64,000 bases of DNA. It comes from Sedimenticola selenatireducens (lineage in GTDB: Bacteria > Pseudomonadota > Gammaproteobacteria > Chromatiales > Chromatiaceae). The position numbers were made by a program, and so were the translations under genes. The stretch is taken from positions 1 through 64,000 of the forward strand of contig NZ_VMNH01000013.1 of assembly GCF_007625115.1 (NCBI RefSeq), written 5' to 3'. Under the pieces are notes generated by a model, which was not told where the DNA came from, ran no database searches, and saw only the letters and a list, made by a program, of their open reading frames with translations. Within the stretch, counting starts at the first letter, position 1. Every line of letters begins with the position of its first letter. Positions 44,961-54,560 of this stretch are shown here, piece by piece.

Positions 44961-45941
44961 ATGACTGCACTCATCGACCGTTTCAATCGAAAGATCGAGT
45001 ATCTGCGACTCTCCGTAACGGATCGGTGTGATTTTCGTTGCTTCTACTGTATCCCTAAAGGGTTTAAAGGATTCACCGAGGTTGAGGATCGACTGAAGCT
45101 GGATGAGTTCATCCGCTTGATTCGGGTATTCAGTGAAATGGGTGTGAGCAAGGTCCGCCTGACCGGGGGGGAGCCGCTTATCCACAAGGATATTGAAGCA
45201 ATGGTGCGGGGTATTGCCGCGCTACCGGATATTGAAGATTTTTCCATGAGCACCAATGCCTCTCATCTGGCTGATCATGCCCAGATGCTGAAAGATACGG
45301 GTGTTGGACGAGTCAATGTCAGCCTCGATTCACTTAATCCAGATACCTTCCGTCAGATTACTCAGGGTGATCTGAGCAAGGTCATTGCAGGTCTAATGGA
45401 GGCGAAACGTGTCGATCTCCATCCTATCAAGATTAATATGGTTGTGATGCGTGATCTGAATCTCTCCGAAGTGGGGGATATGGTTGATTTCTGTATTAAG
45501 AACCGATTTACCCTGCGGTTTATCGAGACCATGCCTGTTGGCGCCGCAGGCCAGGAGGCAAGGGATCGTTATGTGCCACTGGATGAAGTGCGTGAAATCC
45601 TTGAGCAGCGATTTAAACTGGAGCCGGCCCGAATGAAAGGTGCGGGGCCTGCAAAATATTTCAAAATTGTGGATAAGCGGATCAAGATCGGCTTCATCAC
45701 CCCCATGTCCCAGCACTTCTGTGAAGACTGCAATCGTGTCAGGCTCTCTTCAGAAGGCACGCTTTATCTCTGTCTCGGACAGCAAGATAAACTGGAACTG
45801 AAGCCACTGCTTCGGAAAGGACTCTCTGATGAACAGCTCAAAGAAGAGATTCTGGCGGCCATTCAGCGAAAGCCAGAGAAGCATGAGTTCAATACTAATC
45901 CGGATCAAGTGGTTCGGGTAATGTCTATGACAGGTGGATAA
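44961..45941 (+). CDS. moaA: GTP 3',8-cyclase (molybdenum cofactor biosynthesis)
   Basis: Radical-SAM enzyme for the first step of molybdopterin synthesis. The N-terminal cluster is C23-x3-C27-x2-C30. The C-terminal cluster region is FCEDCNRVRLSSEGTLYLCL. The protein ends in the required Gly-Gly (MSMTGG). At 326 residues it is the standard length. It lies directly after napC and can supply the cofactor needed by NapA. The other moa/mob genes are not in this window. Confidence 0.95.
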   Translation: MTALIDRFNRKIEYLRLSVTDRCDFRCFYCIPKGFKGFTEVEDRLKLDEFIRLIRVFSEMGVSKVRLTGGEPLIHKDIEAMVRGIAALPDIEDFSMSTNASHLADHAQMLKDTGVGRVNVSLDSLNPDTFRQITQGDLSKVIAGLMEAKRVDLHPIKINMVVMRDLNLSEVGDMVDFCIKNRFTLRFIETMPVGAAGQEARDRYVPLDEVREILEQRFKLEPARMKGAGPAKYFKIVDKRIKIGFITPMSQHFCEDCNRVRLSSEGTLYLCLGQQDKLELKPLLRKGLSDEQLKEEILAAIQRKPEKHEFNTNPDQVVRVMSMTGG

Positions 45942-45962
45942 TCACTGACCTGGGTATAAGAC

Positions 45963-46607
45963 ATGCACAGCCCAAAAAAGATTGTTTGGTATTACGACTT
46001 TATCTCTCCATACGCCTATCTGGCGAGTCAGGCGTTAGATCGGTTTCCGAGTACCGTTGAGATTGAATGTCGCCCCATACTGTTTGCAGGGATCTTGAAA
46101 CAGTGGGATACCAGAGGGCCTGGGGAGATTGCGCCCATGCGTAAATTCACCTATCGGCAGATCGCTTGGTTGGCTGAAAAACATGCAATACCACTCAATT
46201 TTCCTCCTATTCATCCCTTTAACCCGTTAAAACTGTTGCGCCTCAATATTGCATTGGGTGAGCGCCTGGACATTGCCGACAGGCTTTTTCGCTTTGTCTG
46301 GGCGGAAGGTAATAGTAGCGATGACCCTGTGGCTTGGGCTGCATTGGTCTCTGATTTTGGTTTAACCGTTGAACAGGCGGAGAAGCTGATTGGCGATCAA
46401 GCTGTCAAGGCGCGACTCATCTCTGAAACGGATGCGGCGATTGCAAAAGGGATTTTTGGTGTGCCCGGGTTCATCGTTGAAGACGAGGTATTCTGGGGTT
46501 TTGATTCAATGCCCTTCATTATGGATTACCTTGAAGAGCCGAAGCTCTTCACCCAGCCCACTATGCATCAGGCGGATGGCGTGGGTGAAGGGATTAAGCG
46601 GAAGTAG
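45963..46607 (+). CDS. 2-hydroxychromene-2-carboxylate isomerase-like (DsbA-fold) protein
   Basis: A 214-residue cytosolic protein of the kappa-class GST/HCCA isomerase family. The start KIVWYYDFISPYAYLASQAL carries the family's SPYAYL motif in place of the DsbA CxxC; the end GIFGVPGFIVEDEVFWGFDSM holds the cis-proline loop. These enzymes use glutathione; the true substrate is unknown. It follows moaA by 21 bases in the same direction. Confidence 0.88.
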   Translation: MHSPKKIVWYYDFISPYAYLASQALDRFPSTVEIECRPILFAGILKQWDTRGPGEIAPMRKFTYRQIAWLAEKHAIPLNFPPIHPFNPLKLLRLNIALGERLDIADRLFRFVWAEGNSSDDPVAWAALVSDFGLTVEQAEKLIGDQAVKARLISETDAAIAKGIFGVPGFIVEDEVFWGFDSMPFIMDYLEEPKLFTQPTMHQADGVGEGIKRK

Positions 46608-46625
46608 TTACCAAACCTGAATGAC

Positions 46626-46925
46626 TCAGGGCAGTACTTTGTTATACGGTTTAACCGAGATCTGAGAAAAAACGCCGGTCTGAGTATAGGGATCGGTGTC
46701 GGCCCACGCCTTGGCGTCTTCGAGGCTTGGGAATTCAGCCACGATAAGACTGCCAGTGAATCCGGCAGGACCAGGATCGGGACTGTCAATGGCGGGATGC
46801 GGCCCGGCAATCAGCAGGCGTCCCTCATTCTGCAACTGTTTGAGCCTTTCCACATGTTCTGGGCGAGCCAGCATACGTGCTTCCAGACTGTCTTCTCTAT
46901 CCGTACCCATGATTGCGTAAAACAC
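46626..46925 (-). CDS. YciI-family protein
   Basis: A 99-residue protein of the YciI/YCII fold: MFYAIMGTDREDSLEARMLARPEHVERLKQL, then the conserved GPHPAIDS with the active-site-like histidine, and AEFPSLEDAKAWADTDPY. The biochemical role is poorly known. It lies next to yciB, as yciI does near yciB in many proteobacteria. Confidence 0.9.
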   Translation of the reverse strand: MFYAIMGTDREDSLEARMLARPEHVERLKQLQNEGRLLIAGPHPAIDSPDPGPAGFTGSLIVAEFPSLEDAKAWADTDPYTQTGVFSQISVKPYNKVLP

Positions 46926-47483
46926 TTAACTCTCCTCCTGCGTGGCAGCCTGATCTGTTTCGGAAATATATCGTGCCAGATAAAAGGCTTGCAATATAAC
47001 AAACAGAAAGGTCATGCCCATCATGCCGAATAATTTGAAGTTGACCCATGTCTCTTCGGTATAGTTGAAGGCGACGTAAAGATTGACAACGCCCATAACG
47101 ACGAAGAACAGGGTCCAGGCGATATTCAACCGGAACCAGATAGGTGAGGGCAGAGAGACACTATTGCGCATCATTCGCTCTACCAGAGGTATTTTTCCGA
47201 TAAAGTGGCTTCCTAGAAATACTATGGCAAACAACCAGTTGACCACGGTTGGCTTCCATTTTAGAAACAAAGGGTCTTTTAGATAGAGTGTTAGTCCACC
47301 AAACACCAGCACCAGTACAAGGGTGATCAGGTGCATCCGTTCAACTTTATGGTGTTTAATCCAGCCATATCCGACTTGGACGATGGTGGCGACGATTATT
47401 ACCGCGGTAGCGACATAGAAGTCATACATCTTGTACGCGATAAAAAAGAGGATGACAGGGAAAAGGTCGTGAAGAAATTTCAT
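46926..47483 (-). CDS. yciB: Septation protein A / intracellular septation (YciB)
   Basis: A 185-residue inner-membrane protein with five to six hydrophobic helices. The start MKFLHDLFPVILFFIAYK and the stretch FGGLTLYLKDPLFLKWKPTVVNWLFA are diagnostic of YciB/IspZ. It acts in cell-envelope synthesis at the septum. I chose ATG 47483; the upstream 14 codons are not conserved. It sits directly upstream of the YciI gene, on the same strand. Confidence 0.93.
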   Translation of the reverse strand: MKFLHDLFPVILFFIAYKMYDFYVATAVIIVATIVQVGYGWIKHHKVERMHLITLVLVLVFGGLTLYLKDPLFLKWKPTVVNWLFAIVFLGSHFIGKIPLVERMMRNSVSLPSPIWFRLNIAWTLFFVVMGVVNLYVAFNYTEETWVNFKLFGMMGMTFLFVILQAFYLARYISETDQAATQEES

Positions 47484-47632
47484 GATTCTGCTTTGATAAT
47501 GCTTAATATCAGCCCAGCATAGCATATTTCTGCTTTAGCCAGTGAAATAGGCTTGGCCCCGAATACAGACGCTCGATCCTTTAACAACTCAGTGGTGAAT
47601 CAATCCCTAACGCTTTGAGTTACAATGCCCGA

Positions 47633-48490
47633 ATGATGGCCCAGTACGACCTGCATACGCATTCCACCGCATCAGATGGCACCCTGACCCCGACAGCCCT
47701 GGTTGACCTCGCGGTTGAGGCTGGGGTGGATGTACTTGCCTTGACCGACCACGATACCACGGAGGGTTTGGCGGAAGCCGCTGTGGCGGCGGCTGACAGG
47801 TCGATTCACCTCGTTACGGGGGTAGAGATTTCAGTCACCTGGGGAGCTCAGGTGGTGCATATTGTCGGCTTAGGTTTTGATCCAGCGGATAAAGCTTTGC
47901 AGGCGGGGCTCGCGGGTTTACGTGAGTTTCGTCACTGGCGAGCCAAAGAGATTGGAAGGCGTTTGAGTAAGAAAGGGATTGATGGCGCCTATGAAGGCGC
48001 GAAGGCCCTGTCAAACGGTCGCCTGATCAGTCGTACTCATTTTGCCCGATTTCTGGTTGCCAACGGCTATTCGACTGATATGAAAAAGGTGTTTAAACAC
48101 TATCTTACGACAGGTAAACCAGGGCATGTTTCGGGTGAATGGGCCGAGCTGGGTCAAGCGGTGGAGTGGATCAATAACGCGGGAGGAGAGGCTGTGATCG
48201 CTCATCCTGCGCGCTACTCAATGACCCGTAGCAAATTGCGACGCTTGATCGGTGAGTTTCAGGAGGCCGGTGGTGTGGCCCTTGAGGTCGTCTCGAGCAG
48301 CCACAGCCGGGATGAAATATTTACCATGGCCCGACACGCAAAAGAGCACTCGCTTTTGGCCTCGGTGGGGTCCGATTACCACGGACCAGAGACACCCTGG
48401 GCCAATTTGGGTAGACTCTCTGCCCTACCGGATCAGATCCGCCCGATTTGGGACAATTGGACGATTGCTGCAGAGACCGATTCTGCCTAA
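47633..48490 (+). CDS. rnm: PHP-domain phosphoesterase, RNase AM/YciV type
   Basis: A 285-residue metal-dependent phosphoesterase. The PHP motifs are YDLHTHSTASDGTLTP (first metal site), ALTDHDTTEGL (second), GVEISVTW, and VGSDYHGPE near the end. The family (YciV/TrpH, now Rnm) trims 5' ends of RNAs and hydrolyses 3',5'-bisphosphates. Two ATG codons, 47633 and 47636, are possible starts. It is followed by yciO, the conserved neighbour. Confidence 0.9.
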   Translation: MMAQYDLHTHSTASDGTLTPTALVDLAVEAGVDVLALTDHDTTEGLAEAAVAAADRSIHLVTGVEISVTWGAQVVHIVGLGFDPADKALQAGLAGLREFRHWRAKEIGRRLSKKGIDGAYEGAKALSNGRLISRTHFARFLVANGYSTDMKKVFKHYLTTGKPGHVSGEWAELGQAVEWINNAGGEAVIAHPARYSMTRSKLRRLIGEFQEAGGVALEVVSSSHSRDEIFTMARHAKEHSLLASVGSDYHGPETPWANLGRLSALPDQIRPIWDNWTIAAETDSA

Positions 48491-48528
48491 TCCACCTTAA
48501 TTTTTATTTATCTTTCGATACCTTATTC

Positions 48529-49152
48529 ATGGCACAGTTTTTTCAGATCCACCCCGAAAATCCACAGTTACGACTGATTCGCAGCGCAGTAGAGATCATC
48601 CGCCAAGGGGGAGTGGTGATCTATCCTACTGACTCCAGTTATGCCTTGGGCTGCCATATTGGTGATAAAAACGCCATGGAGCGTATTCGTACCATACGTA
48701 AGCTGGATGACAAGCATAATTTCACCTTGGTCTGTCGTGATCTGTCGGAAATTGCGGTCTATGCCAAGATAGAAAACCAGCACTACCGGATGCTCAAAAG
48801 CCTCACACCAGGCCCTTATACTTTTATCCACAAGGCGACCAAGCAGGTTCCCCGGCGGCTTCAGCATCCCAAGAAAAAAACCATTGGTATCCGTGTTCCT
48901 GAAAATCCAATTGCCCAGGCCCTGCTCGCAGAATTGGCTGAGCCGATGATGAGTTCAACCCTGATTTTACCGGGTGAAGAACTGCCCTTAACCGACCCTT
49001 ATGAGATGCGTGATATCCTAAGTCATCAAGTGGATCTGGTGATTGATGGGGGTTATTGTGGCATCGAGGATTCCACGGTAGTGGATATGGAAGGTGATAC
49101 TCCGTTTGTTGTCCGTGCCGGCAAAGGCGACACCTCGCTGTTTGATGTCTGA
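48529..49152 (+). CDS. yciO: YciO, Sua5/YrdC-like protein
   Basis: A 207-residue relative of the threonylcarbamoyl-AMP synthase TsaC. GGVVIYPTDSSYALGC, RTIRKLDDKHNFTLVCRDL and KKKTIGIRVPENPI are typical of YciO. YciO shares the fold but its role in tRNA modification is less certain. The ATG at 48529 fits the family start. Confidence 0.92.
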   Translation: MAQFFQIHPENPQLRLIRSAVEIIRQGGVVIYPTDSSYALGCHIGDKNAMERIRTIRKLDDKHNFTLVCRDLSEIAVYAKIENQHYRMLKSLTPGPYTFIHKATKQVPRRLQHPKKKTIGIRVPENPIAQALLAELAEPMMSSTLILPGEELPLTDPYEMRDILSHQVDLVIDGGYCGIEDSTVVDMEGDTPFVVRAGKGDTSLFDV

Positions 49153-49178
49153 TCGGTTGCCACAGGAATAATCAATCG

Positions 49179-49835
49179 ATGGAAGGTTTAACAACAATTC
49201 AAAAGCTGGCCGTGCTGTTCCTGCCCGTTCTGTTCGCGATCACCGCACACGAGGCGGCACATGGCTGGATGGCTAAACGTCTTGGGGATCAGACCGCTGC
49301 ACTTCTTGGGCGTGTTACGCTCAATCCACTGAAACATATTGATCTGATTGGCACGATTATATTGCCTATGGCCATGTTTGCCCTGACAGGGTTTCTTTTT
49401 GGCTGGGCAAAACCGGTGCCGGTAGATGGCAGAAACCTCAGGCAGCCGAGACGCGATATGGCGCTGGTTGCGATCGCCGGTCCTGGAGCCAACCTGATCA
49501 TGGCGATCTGTTGGGCAGGTCTTATTCATCTGGGAATTATCTTCGGTGATGAGTATGCCTGGTTTGCGCTACCCATGATCTATATGGGCTCAGCGGGTAT
49601 TTTGATTAATGCCTTTTTGATGGTGCTGAACCTGATTCCGATTTTACCCCTTGATGGGGGGCGGGTTGTTGCTGCTCTCTTGCCGCCACGTCTCGCCATA
49701 CAGTACGCAAGATTAGAGCCTTGGGGACTGATGATTGTGGTCGCATTGCTGTTTACAGGCGTTTTGGGAAATATAGTCCATCCTGGCGTAGGGTTGGTAC
49801 AAAGTTTTAGCGCCTGGATAGTAGGTTTAGGTTGA
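49179..49835 (+). CDS. Site-2-type M50 family metalloprotease
   Basis: A 218-residue polytopic membrane protein. The zinc motif HEAAH lies in the first helix (ITAHEAAHGWMAKRLGD). The second motif, NLIPILPLDGGRVV, supplies the third ligand. Small M50 proteases of this type often sit between yciO and trpS. The substrate is unknown. Confidence 0.9.
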   Translation: MEGLTTIQKLAVLFLPVLFAITAHEAAHGWMAKRLGDQTAALLGRVTLNPLKHIDLIGTIILPMAMFALTGFLFGWAKPVPVDGRNLRQPRRDMALVAIAGPGANLIMAICWAGLIHLGIIFGDEYAWFALPMIYMGSAGILINAFLMVLNLIPILPLDGGRVVAALLPPRLAIQYARLEPWGLMIVVALLFTGVLGNIVHPGVGLVQSFSAWIVGLG

Positions 49836-49911
49836 ATGGTTTGTTAATCTTATTCCTGATAATTGATACTGACGTTGCTGATAAAGAAAACATTAACTTG
49901 AGGTGGAAATC

Positions 49912-51129
49912 TTGAACTCTGTTCCTGCACAACATGCCCGTGTACTCTCTGGCATGCGACCGACTGGCCGGCTTCATCTGGGCCACTACCATGGCGTATT
50001 GAAAAACTGGGTCGAACTCCAGCACGAATATGAGTGCTTCTTCTTTGTGGCGGACTGGCATGCCCTGACCACCCACTACGAAGATCCCACGATTATCCCT
50101 AACAGCGTCAGTGAGATGGTGATTGACTGGCTGGCCGCAGGGGTCAATCAGGGTGAGGCCAAAATCTTCATTCAGTCGCAGGTGCCAGAGCACGCCGAAC
50201 TGCATCTGTTGTTGTCCATGATTACCCCTTTGGGTTGGTTGGAACGCGTCCCAAGCTATAAAGATCAACAGGAGAAGCTGAAAGAGAAGGATCTGGCCAC
50301 CTATGGCTTCTTGGGTTACCCACTGCTGCAGGCCGCAGATATCCTGATGTATAAAGCCGGTTTGGTGCCCGTGGGCGAAGATCAGGTCGCCCACGTAGAA
50401 CTGACACGTGAGGTTGCTCGGCGGTTCAACCATATTTATGGACGGGAGACCGGGTTCGAGGATTTGGCCGAACAGGCCATCAAGAAAATGGGCAAAAAGA
50501 ACGCCAAGGTCTATAACCGATATCGCAAGTCATATCAGGAGCAGGGTGACCAGGATGCACTGGATGCGGCGAGGGCGTTGCTCGATAGTCAGCAGAATAT
50601 CACGGTAAATGATCGTGATAGGTTGTTTGGTTATCTCGAGGGCAGCGGTCGTGTAATCCTACCGGAGCCCCAGCCCTTGTTGACCAAAGCGTCTAAGATG
50701 CCAGGGCTGGATGGTCAGAAGATGTCCAAATCCTATGGTAATACGATTGCCCTGCGGGATGATCCTGAAGTAATCGAGAAAGCCCTACGTACCATGCCGA
50801 CAGATACCAATCGGGTGAGACGAACCGATCCTGGAGAGCCTGAGCGCTGCCCGGTGTGGCAATTTCATCTGGTTTATTCAGATGAGTCTGTTAAGGCTTG
50901 GGTTCAGGAAGGCTGCCGCAGTGCGGGGATCGGCTGTGTTGAGTGCAAACAGCCTGTGATTGATGCGGTACTCCAGGAATTGAAGCCGATTCAAGCGCGC
51001 GCCAGAGCGTTTGAAAGTCAGCCTGATGTGGTGCGAAATATTATTGCCGAAGGGTGTGAGGCAGCACGGGACATGGCGCAATCAACCATGGCAGAAGTGC
51101 GTCACGCCATGTCACTCAATTATCGTTAA
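49912..51129 (+). CDS. trpS: Tryptophanyl-tRNA synthetase
   Basis: Class I synthetase of 405 residues that charges tRNA-Trp. SGMRPTGRLHLGHYHG holds the HIGH-type motif (HLGH), and KMSKSYGN is perfect. I prefer the TTG at 49912 because GAGGTGG lies 5-6 bases upstream; an in-frame GTG at 49903 would place the ribosome-binding sequence inside the gene. A long insertion around residues 170-215 (KKNAKVYNRYRKSYQEQGD) is seen in this longer TrpS subgroup. Confidence 0.93.
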   Translation: MNSVPAQHARVLSGMRPTGRLHLGHYHGVLKNWVELQHEYECFFFVADWHALTTHYEDPTIIPNSVSEMVIDWLAAGVNQGEAKIFIQSQVPEHAELHLLLSMITPLGWLERVPSYKDQQEKLKEKDLATYGFLGYPLLQAADILMYKAGLVPVGEDQVAHVELTREVARRFNHIYGRETGFEDLAEQAIKKMGKKNAKVYNRYRKSYQEQGDQDALDAARALLDSQQNITVNDRDRLFGYLEGSGRVILPEPQPLLTKASKMPGLDGQKMSKSYGNTIALRDDPEVIEKALRTMPTDTNRVRRTDPGEPERCPVWQFHLVYSDESVKAWVQEGCRSAGIGCVECKQPVIDAVLQELKPIQARARAFESQPDVVRNIIAEGCEAARDMAQSTMAEVRHAMSLNYR

Positions 51130-51217
51130 TGGATATGGCTCTGCGTAATCATTCGCAAAGCCCCCATAAGCTGATAGGGTATCAGGCTCCATTACAGCGA
51201 TCGGCCAAAGGCACAAG

Positions 51218-52051
51218 ATGACAGATAACGAGTTGAATTTGCCGCTCCATCCTCATCCTGAACAGGAAGAGATGCCTTTTGCCGTGGTACAGGGCGCACC
51301 CTGGTCAACGATGCCCAAGGACCTCTATATCCCGCCTGATGCGCTAGAGGTCTTTCTGGATGCCTTTGAGGGGCCTTTGGACTTGTTGCTTTATCTGATC
51401 AAGCGACAGAATCTGGATATTCTGGACATACCCATTGCGCAAATTACTGCGCAGTACATGGAGTATGTCGATCTCATGAAGGACATCCGACTGGAGTTGG
51501 CGGCTGAGTATCTGGTCATGGCGGCCATGCTGGCAGAGATTAAATCCCGCATGTTGCTGCCGCGTCAGGAAGACCTTGAAGATGAAGAGGGTGATCCCCG
51601 CGCTGAGCTGATAAGACGGCTGCAAGAGTATGAACGCTACAAGCAGGCGGCGGAAGATATCGATAATCTTCCCAGGTTGGGACGGGATCTGTTCCAGGCA
51701 GAAGCCGATGTGCCTGATCGGATCATACAGCGGCGGCCACCGGACGTAGATTTGCGTGAGATCCTGTTTGCGTTAAAAGAGGTACTGCATCGGGTGGATA
51801 TGTTCAGTCACCATCATGTGCAGATGGAAGCACTCTCGGTGCGTGAAAAAATGTCTGGTATCCTGGAGCGTCTCACTGCAGAAAGCTTCACCCTGTTTAC
51901 AGATCTCTTTGAGCCCAGTGAAGGTCGCCTTGGCGTGGTCGTAACTTTTCTTGCCATCCTGGAACTCATCAAAGGATCGCTGATCGATATGATTCAGGCA
52001 GAAAGCTTTGGCCCAATCCATGTCAAAGCCGTATCAGTGGCCGAGCACTAG
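51218..52051 (+). CDS. scpA: Segregation and condensation protein A
   Basis: A 277-residue kleisin. FEGPLDLLLYLIKRQNLDILDIPIAQITAQYMEYV is the family hallmark. Its C-terminal winged helix binds the SMC head. Together with ScpB it would form part of an SMC condensin; no smc gene is in the window. Confidence 0.94.
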   Translation: MTDNELNLPLHPHPEQEEMPFAVVQGAPWSTMPKDLYIPPDALEVFLDAFEGPLDLLLYLIKRQNLDILDIPIAQITAQYMEYVDLMKDIRLELAAEYLVMAAMLAEIKSRMLLPRQEDLEDEEGDPRAELIRRLQEYERYKQAAEDIDNLPRLGRDLFQAEADVPDRIIQRRPPDVDLREILFALKEVLHRVDMFSHHHVQMEALSVREKMSGILERLTAESFTLFTDLFEPSEGRLGVVVTFLAILELIKGSLIDMIQAESFGPIHVKAVSVAEH

Positions 52052-52131
52052 CCGTTCAATAATTCCTTATCGGCTGATTTATAGGGCCGATATTAAACCC
52101 TTTCGATGAGACTTGATTAGCTGAACAATCG

Positions 52132-52962
52132 ATGATGGATAAACTAAAACAGATTGTAGAAGCCGCACTGCTGGCAGCGGGTGAGCCGTTGACTCTTGAT
52201 CGCTTGCAGGAGCTGTTTCTTGAAGAAGAGCGTCCGGAGAAAAAAGACTTACGTGACGCCCTTGCTGCGTTAAGCGATGATTATATCGGACGTGGGATCG
52301 AAATAGCAGAAGTAGGCGGTGGCTTTCGTATCAATGTCAGGGAACAATTTGCTCCCTGGGTGTCCAGATTATGGGAAGAGCGGGCACCGCGCTACTCCAG
52401 AGCGTTGATGGAGACATTGGCGTTGATCGCCTATCGCCAACCAATCACCCGAAGCGAGATAGAAGAGGTTCGTGGCGTTAGTGTCAGCAGCAACATCGTA
52501 AAGACCCTGTTGGAGCGTGAGTGGGTGCGCGTCGTAGGAACCCGTGATGTACCGGGTAAGCCTTCGCTTTATGCGACTACCCGTGAATTTCTAAACTACT
52601 TTGGCCTCAAGAGTTTGGATGAACTGCCCACACTGCAGCAAATTCGTGATCTTGATTCCATTAACCGAGAACTGGAACTGGCTGATCCGGGCAGTGAAAT
52701 CCCGGAAGATGAAGCGCTTTCTCAATTGACTGAATCCGCTGTCAATTTACTGGATGATGAAGATGCGCAAGCCGATGAAGCCGATGTTTTTGCTGAGCCG
52801 GAACATCTCGCAGAGGTGATTGCGATCCATCCTGAACCTGATAGTTCAGCAGATCTTACAGCAGACAATGAGCAAACCTCTGAATCGACCAATGATGACC
52901 AGATAATGGCTTTAACCGAAGAGAGCATACAGACTGATTCAGATGAAACGAGAAAAGAGTAA
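52132..52962 (+). CDS. scpB: Segregation and condensation protein B
   Basis: A 276-residue partner of ScpA with two winged-helix domains ([44 protein letters not shown]). A C-terminal extension of about 80 residues, rich in Asp and Glu, follows residue 195. Its end overlaps rluB by 20 bases. Confidence 0.94.
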   Translation: MMDKLKQIVEAALLAAGEPLTLDRLQELFLEEERPEKKDLRDALAALSDDYIGRGIEIAEVGGGFRINVREQFAPWVSRLWEERAPRYSRALMETLALIAYRQPITRSEIEEVRGVSVSSNIVKTLLEREWVRVVGTRDVPGKPSLYATTREFLNYFGLKSLDELPTLQQIRDLDSINRELELADPGSEIPEDEALSQLTESAVNLLDDEDAQADEADVFAEPEHLAEVIAIHPEPDSSADLTADNEQTSESTNDDQIMALTEESIQTDSDETRKE

Positions 52963-53806
52963 CAAACAAGCGCCGGCTGCAACGGGTGAACGATTGCAGA
53001 AAGTGCTGGCAAATGCTGGATTCGGTTCGCGACGCGAATTGGAAAAGCAGATTGAAGCCGGTGAGGTTTCAGTCAATGGCGAGACGGCTAAACTGGGTGA
53101 CAGGGTAACCCCAGAGGACATCATCTATATAGGACGGACCCGAGTGGGGGCGTGGCGACTCAAGCCACAGGAACACCAGACGATTGTTTATAATAAACCC
53201 GAAGGGGTGCTGGTCACTCGGAGTGATCCAGAAGGTCGGTCGACAGTATTCACTCAATTGCCTAAATTGGTAGGTGGGCGCTGGATTGCTGTTGGGCGTC
53301 TCGATTTGAACACCACTGGGTTGATGCTATTTACTACGGATGGTGAGTTGGCCAATAAGTTGATGCACCCCTCACAACTGATCGAGCGGGAGTATGCCGT
53401 TCGAGTCAACGGTGATGCCACTGAGGAAAAGCTCAAGCAGCTTGTTAACGGCGTTGAGCTGGATGATGGCCCGGCTCGATTTGAAGAGATTGTGGAATCT
53501 GGCGGTGAAGGGAGAAATCGTTGGTTCCATGTCGTGATCATGGAAGGGCGTAACCGCGAGGTTCGACGACTTTGGGAAGCGGTGGACCTGAAAGTCAATC
53601 GACTAAAACGGGTGCGTTATGGCCCCATATTCCTGGATAGTAGTCTTGCTGTGGGCAAATATCGGGCGCTCACCGAAGATGAACTGAAGGAGTTGGTGGT
53701 GGCGACCGCCGGAGAAAAAAGTGCCGAAGCTCCCAAAAAAGGCCGCGCTAAAAAAATGGCTGTAAAAGGCAGGGCACCCCGTCGAAAATCACCCGTCAAG
53801 AGATGA
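52943..53806 (+). CDS. rluB: 23S rRNA pseudouridine(2605) synthase
   Basis: A 287-residue enzyme with an N-terminal S4 RNA-binding domain ([30 protein letters not shown]). The catalytic motif [14 protein letters not shown] contains the essential aspartate. The C-terminus is a basic Lys/Arg/Ala-rich tail. It overlaps scpB and the next gene (ATGA). Confidence 0.93.
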   Translation: MKREKSNKQAPAATGERLQKVLANAGFGSRRELEKQIEAGEVSVNGETAKLGDRVTPEDIIYIGRTRVGAWRLKPQEHQTIVYNKPEGVLVTRSDPEGRSTVFTQLPKLVGGRWIAVGRLDLNTTGLMLFTTDGELANKLMHPSQLIEREYAVRVNGDATEEKLKQLVNGVELDDGPARFEEIVESGGEGRNRWFHVVIMEGRNREVRRLWEAVDLKVNRLKRVRYGPIFLDSSLAVGKYRALTEDELKELVVATAGEKSAEAPKKGRAKKMAVKGRAPRRKSPVKR

Positions 53807-54468
53807 CGGTAAATGGGTCTCTTGCAGAGGCCGATCTCCGTAATATATACGACCGGCTATTGGCAGAATATGGTCCACAGCAGTGGTGGCCGGGAGAGAC
53901 CTCGTTCGAAGTGATGGTGGGTGCCGTGTTGACCCAGAATACGGCCTGGCCAAATGTTGAACGTGCTATTCAAAACTTGAAGCAGGCCGGAATACTCTCG
54001 CCACAAGCGATTGATCACTCTCCACAAACGGCGCTTGCGGATCTTCTGCGGCCTTCCGGCTACTTTAATGTAAAGGCTGTTCGATTAAAGAATCTGTGTA
54101 AGTGGGTTCTGGAGTTGGGACTTGAAGAGGGCCGGGATCTCTCTACGGACTCATTGCGATCAACCTTACTCGCAGTGAATGGGATAGGTCCAGAGACAGC
54201 GGATGATATCCTTCTGTATGCCTACGATAGACCTGTATTCGTGATCGATGCGTATACCCGACGGATTTTTTCAAGAATAGGACTCGTGTCCGGTAATGAA
54301 TCCTATGAGACGCTCCGAGCACAGTTTGAACGTGAGCTTGGTGCTAGTGCAGCAATTTATAACGAGTATCATGCATTGATTGTCTATCACGCCAAGTACG
54401 CTTGTCGCGTAAAACCGCGCTGTGATCAGTGCATAATCAAGTTACATTGCCAGTTCAGTAAGAAATAG
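53803..54468 (+). CDS. Endonuclease III-like HhH-GPD DNA glycosylase
   Basis: A 221-residue protein. The helix-hairpin-helix reads [19 protein letters not shown] and the catalytic aspartate lies in VIDAYTRRI. Four cysteines near the end (C-x5-C-x2-C-x5-C) can bind a 4Fe-4S cluster. Standard Nth carries a catalytic lysine at the position of the glutamate in GPETA, so this enzyme would lack lyase activity and belong to a divergent 'endonuclease III related' branch. It overlaps rluB by four bases. Confidence 0.87.
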   Translation: MTVNGSLAEADLRNIYDRLLAEYGPQQWWPGETSFEVMVGAVLTQNTAWPNVERAIQNLKQAGILSPQAIDHSPQTALADLLRPSGYFNVKAVRLKNLCKWVLELGLEEGRDLSTDSLRSTLLAVNGIGPETADDILLYAYDRPVFVIDAYTRRIFSRIGLVSGNESYETLRAQFERELGASAAIYNEYHALIVYHAKYACRVKPRCDQCIIKLHCQFSKK

Positions 54469-54560
54469 TATGATTGTCTTACGAATGACCTGAAAAATTT
54501 TTCGCCTAACTGATAAAGGCAATGTTAATATTATCCTTTTAGACGACGATGGGAACACGC

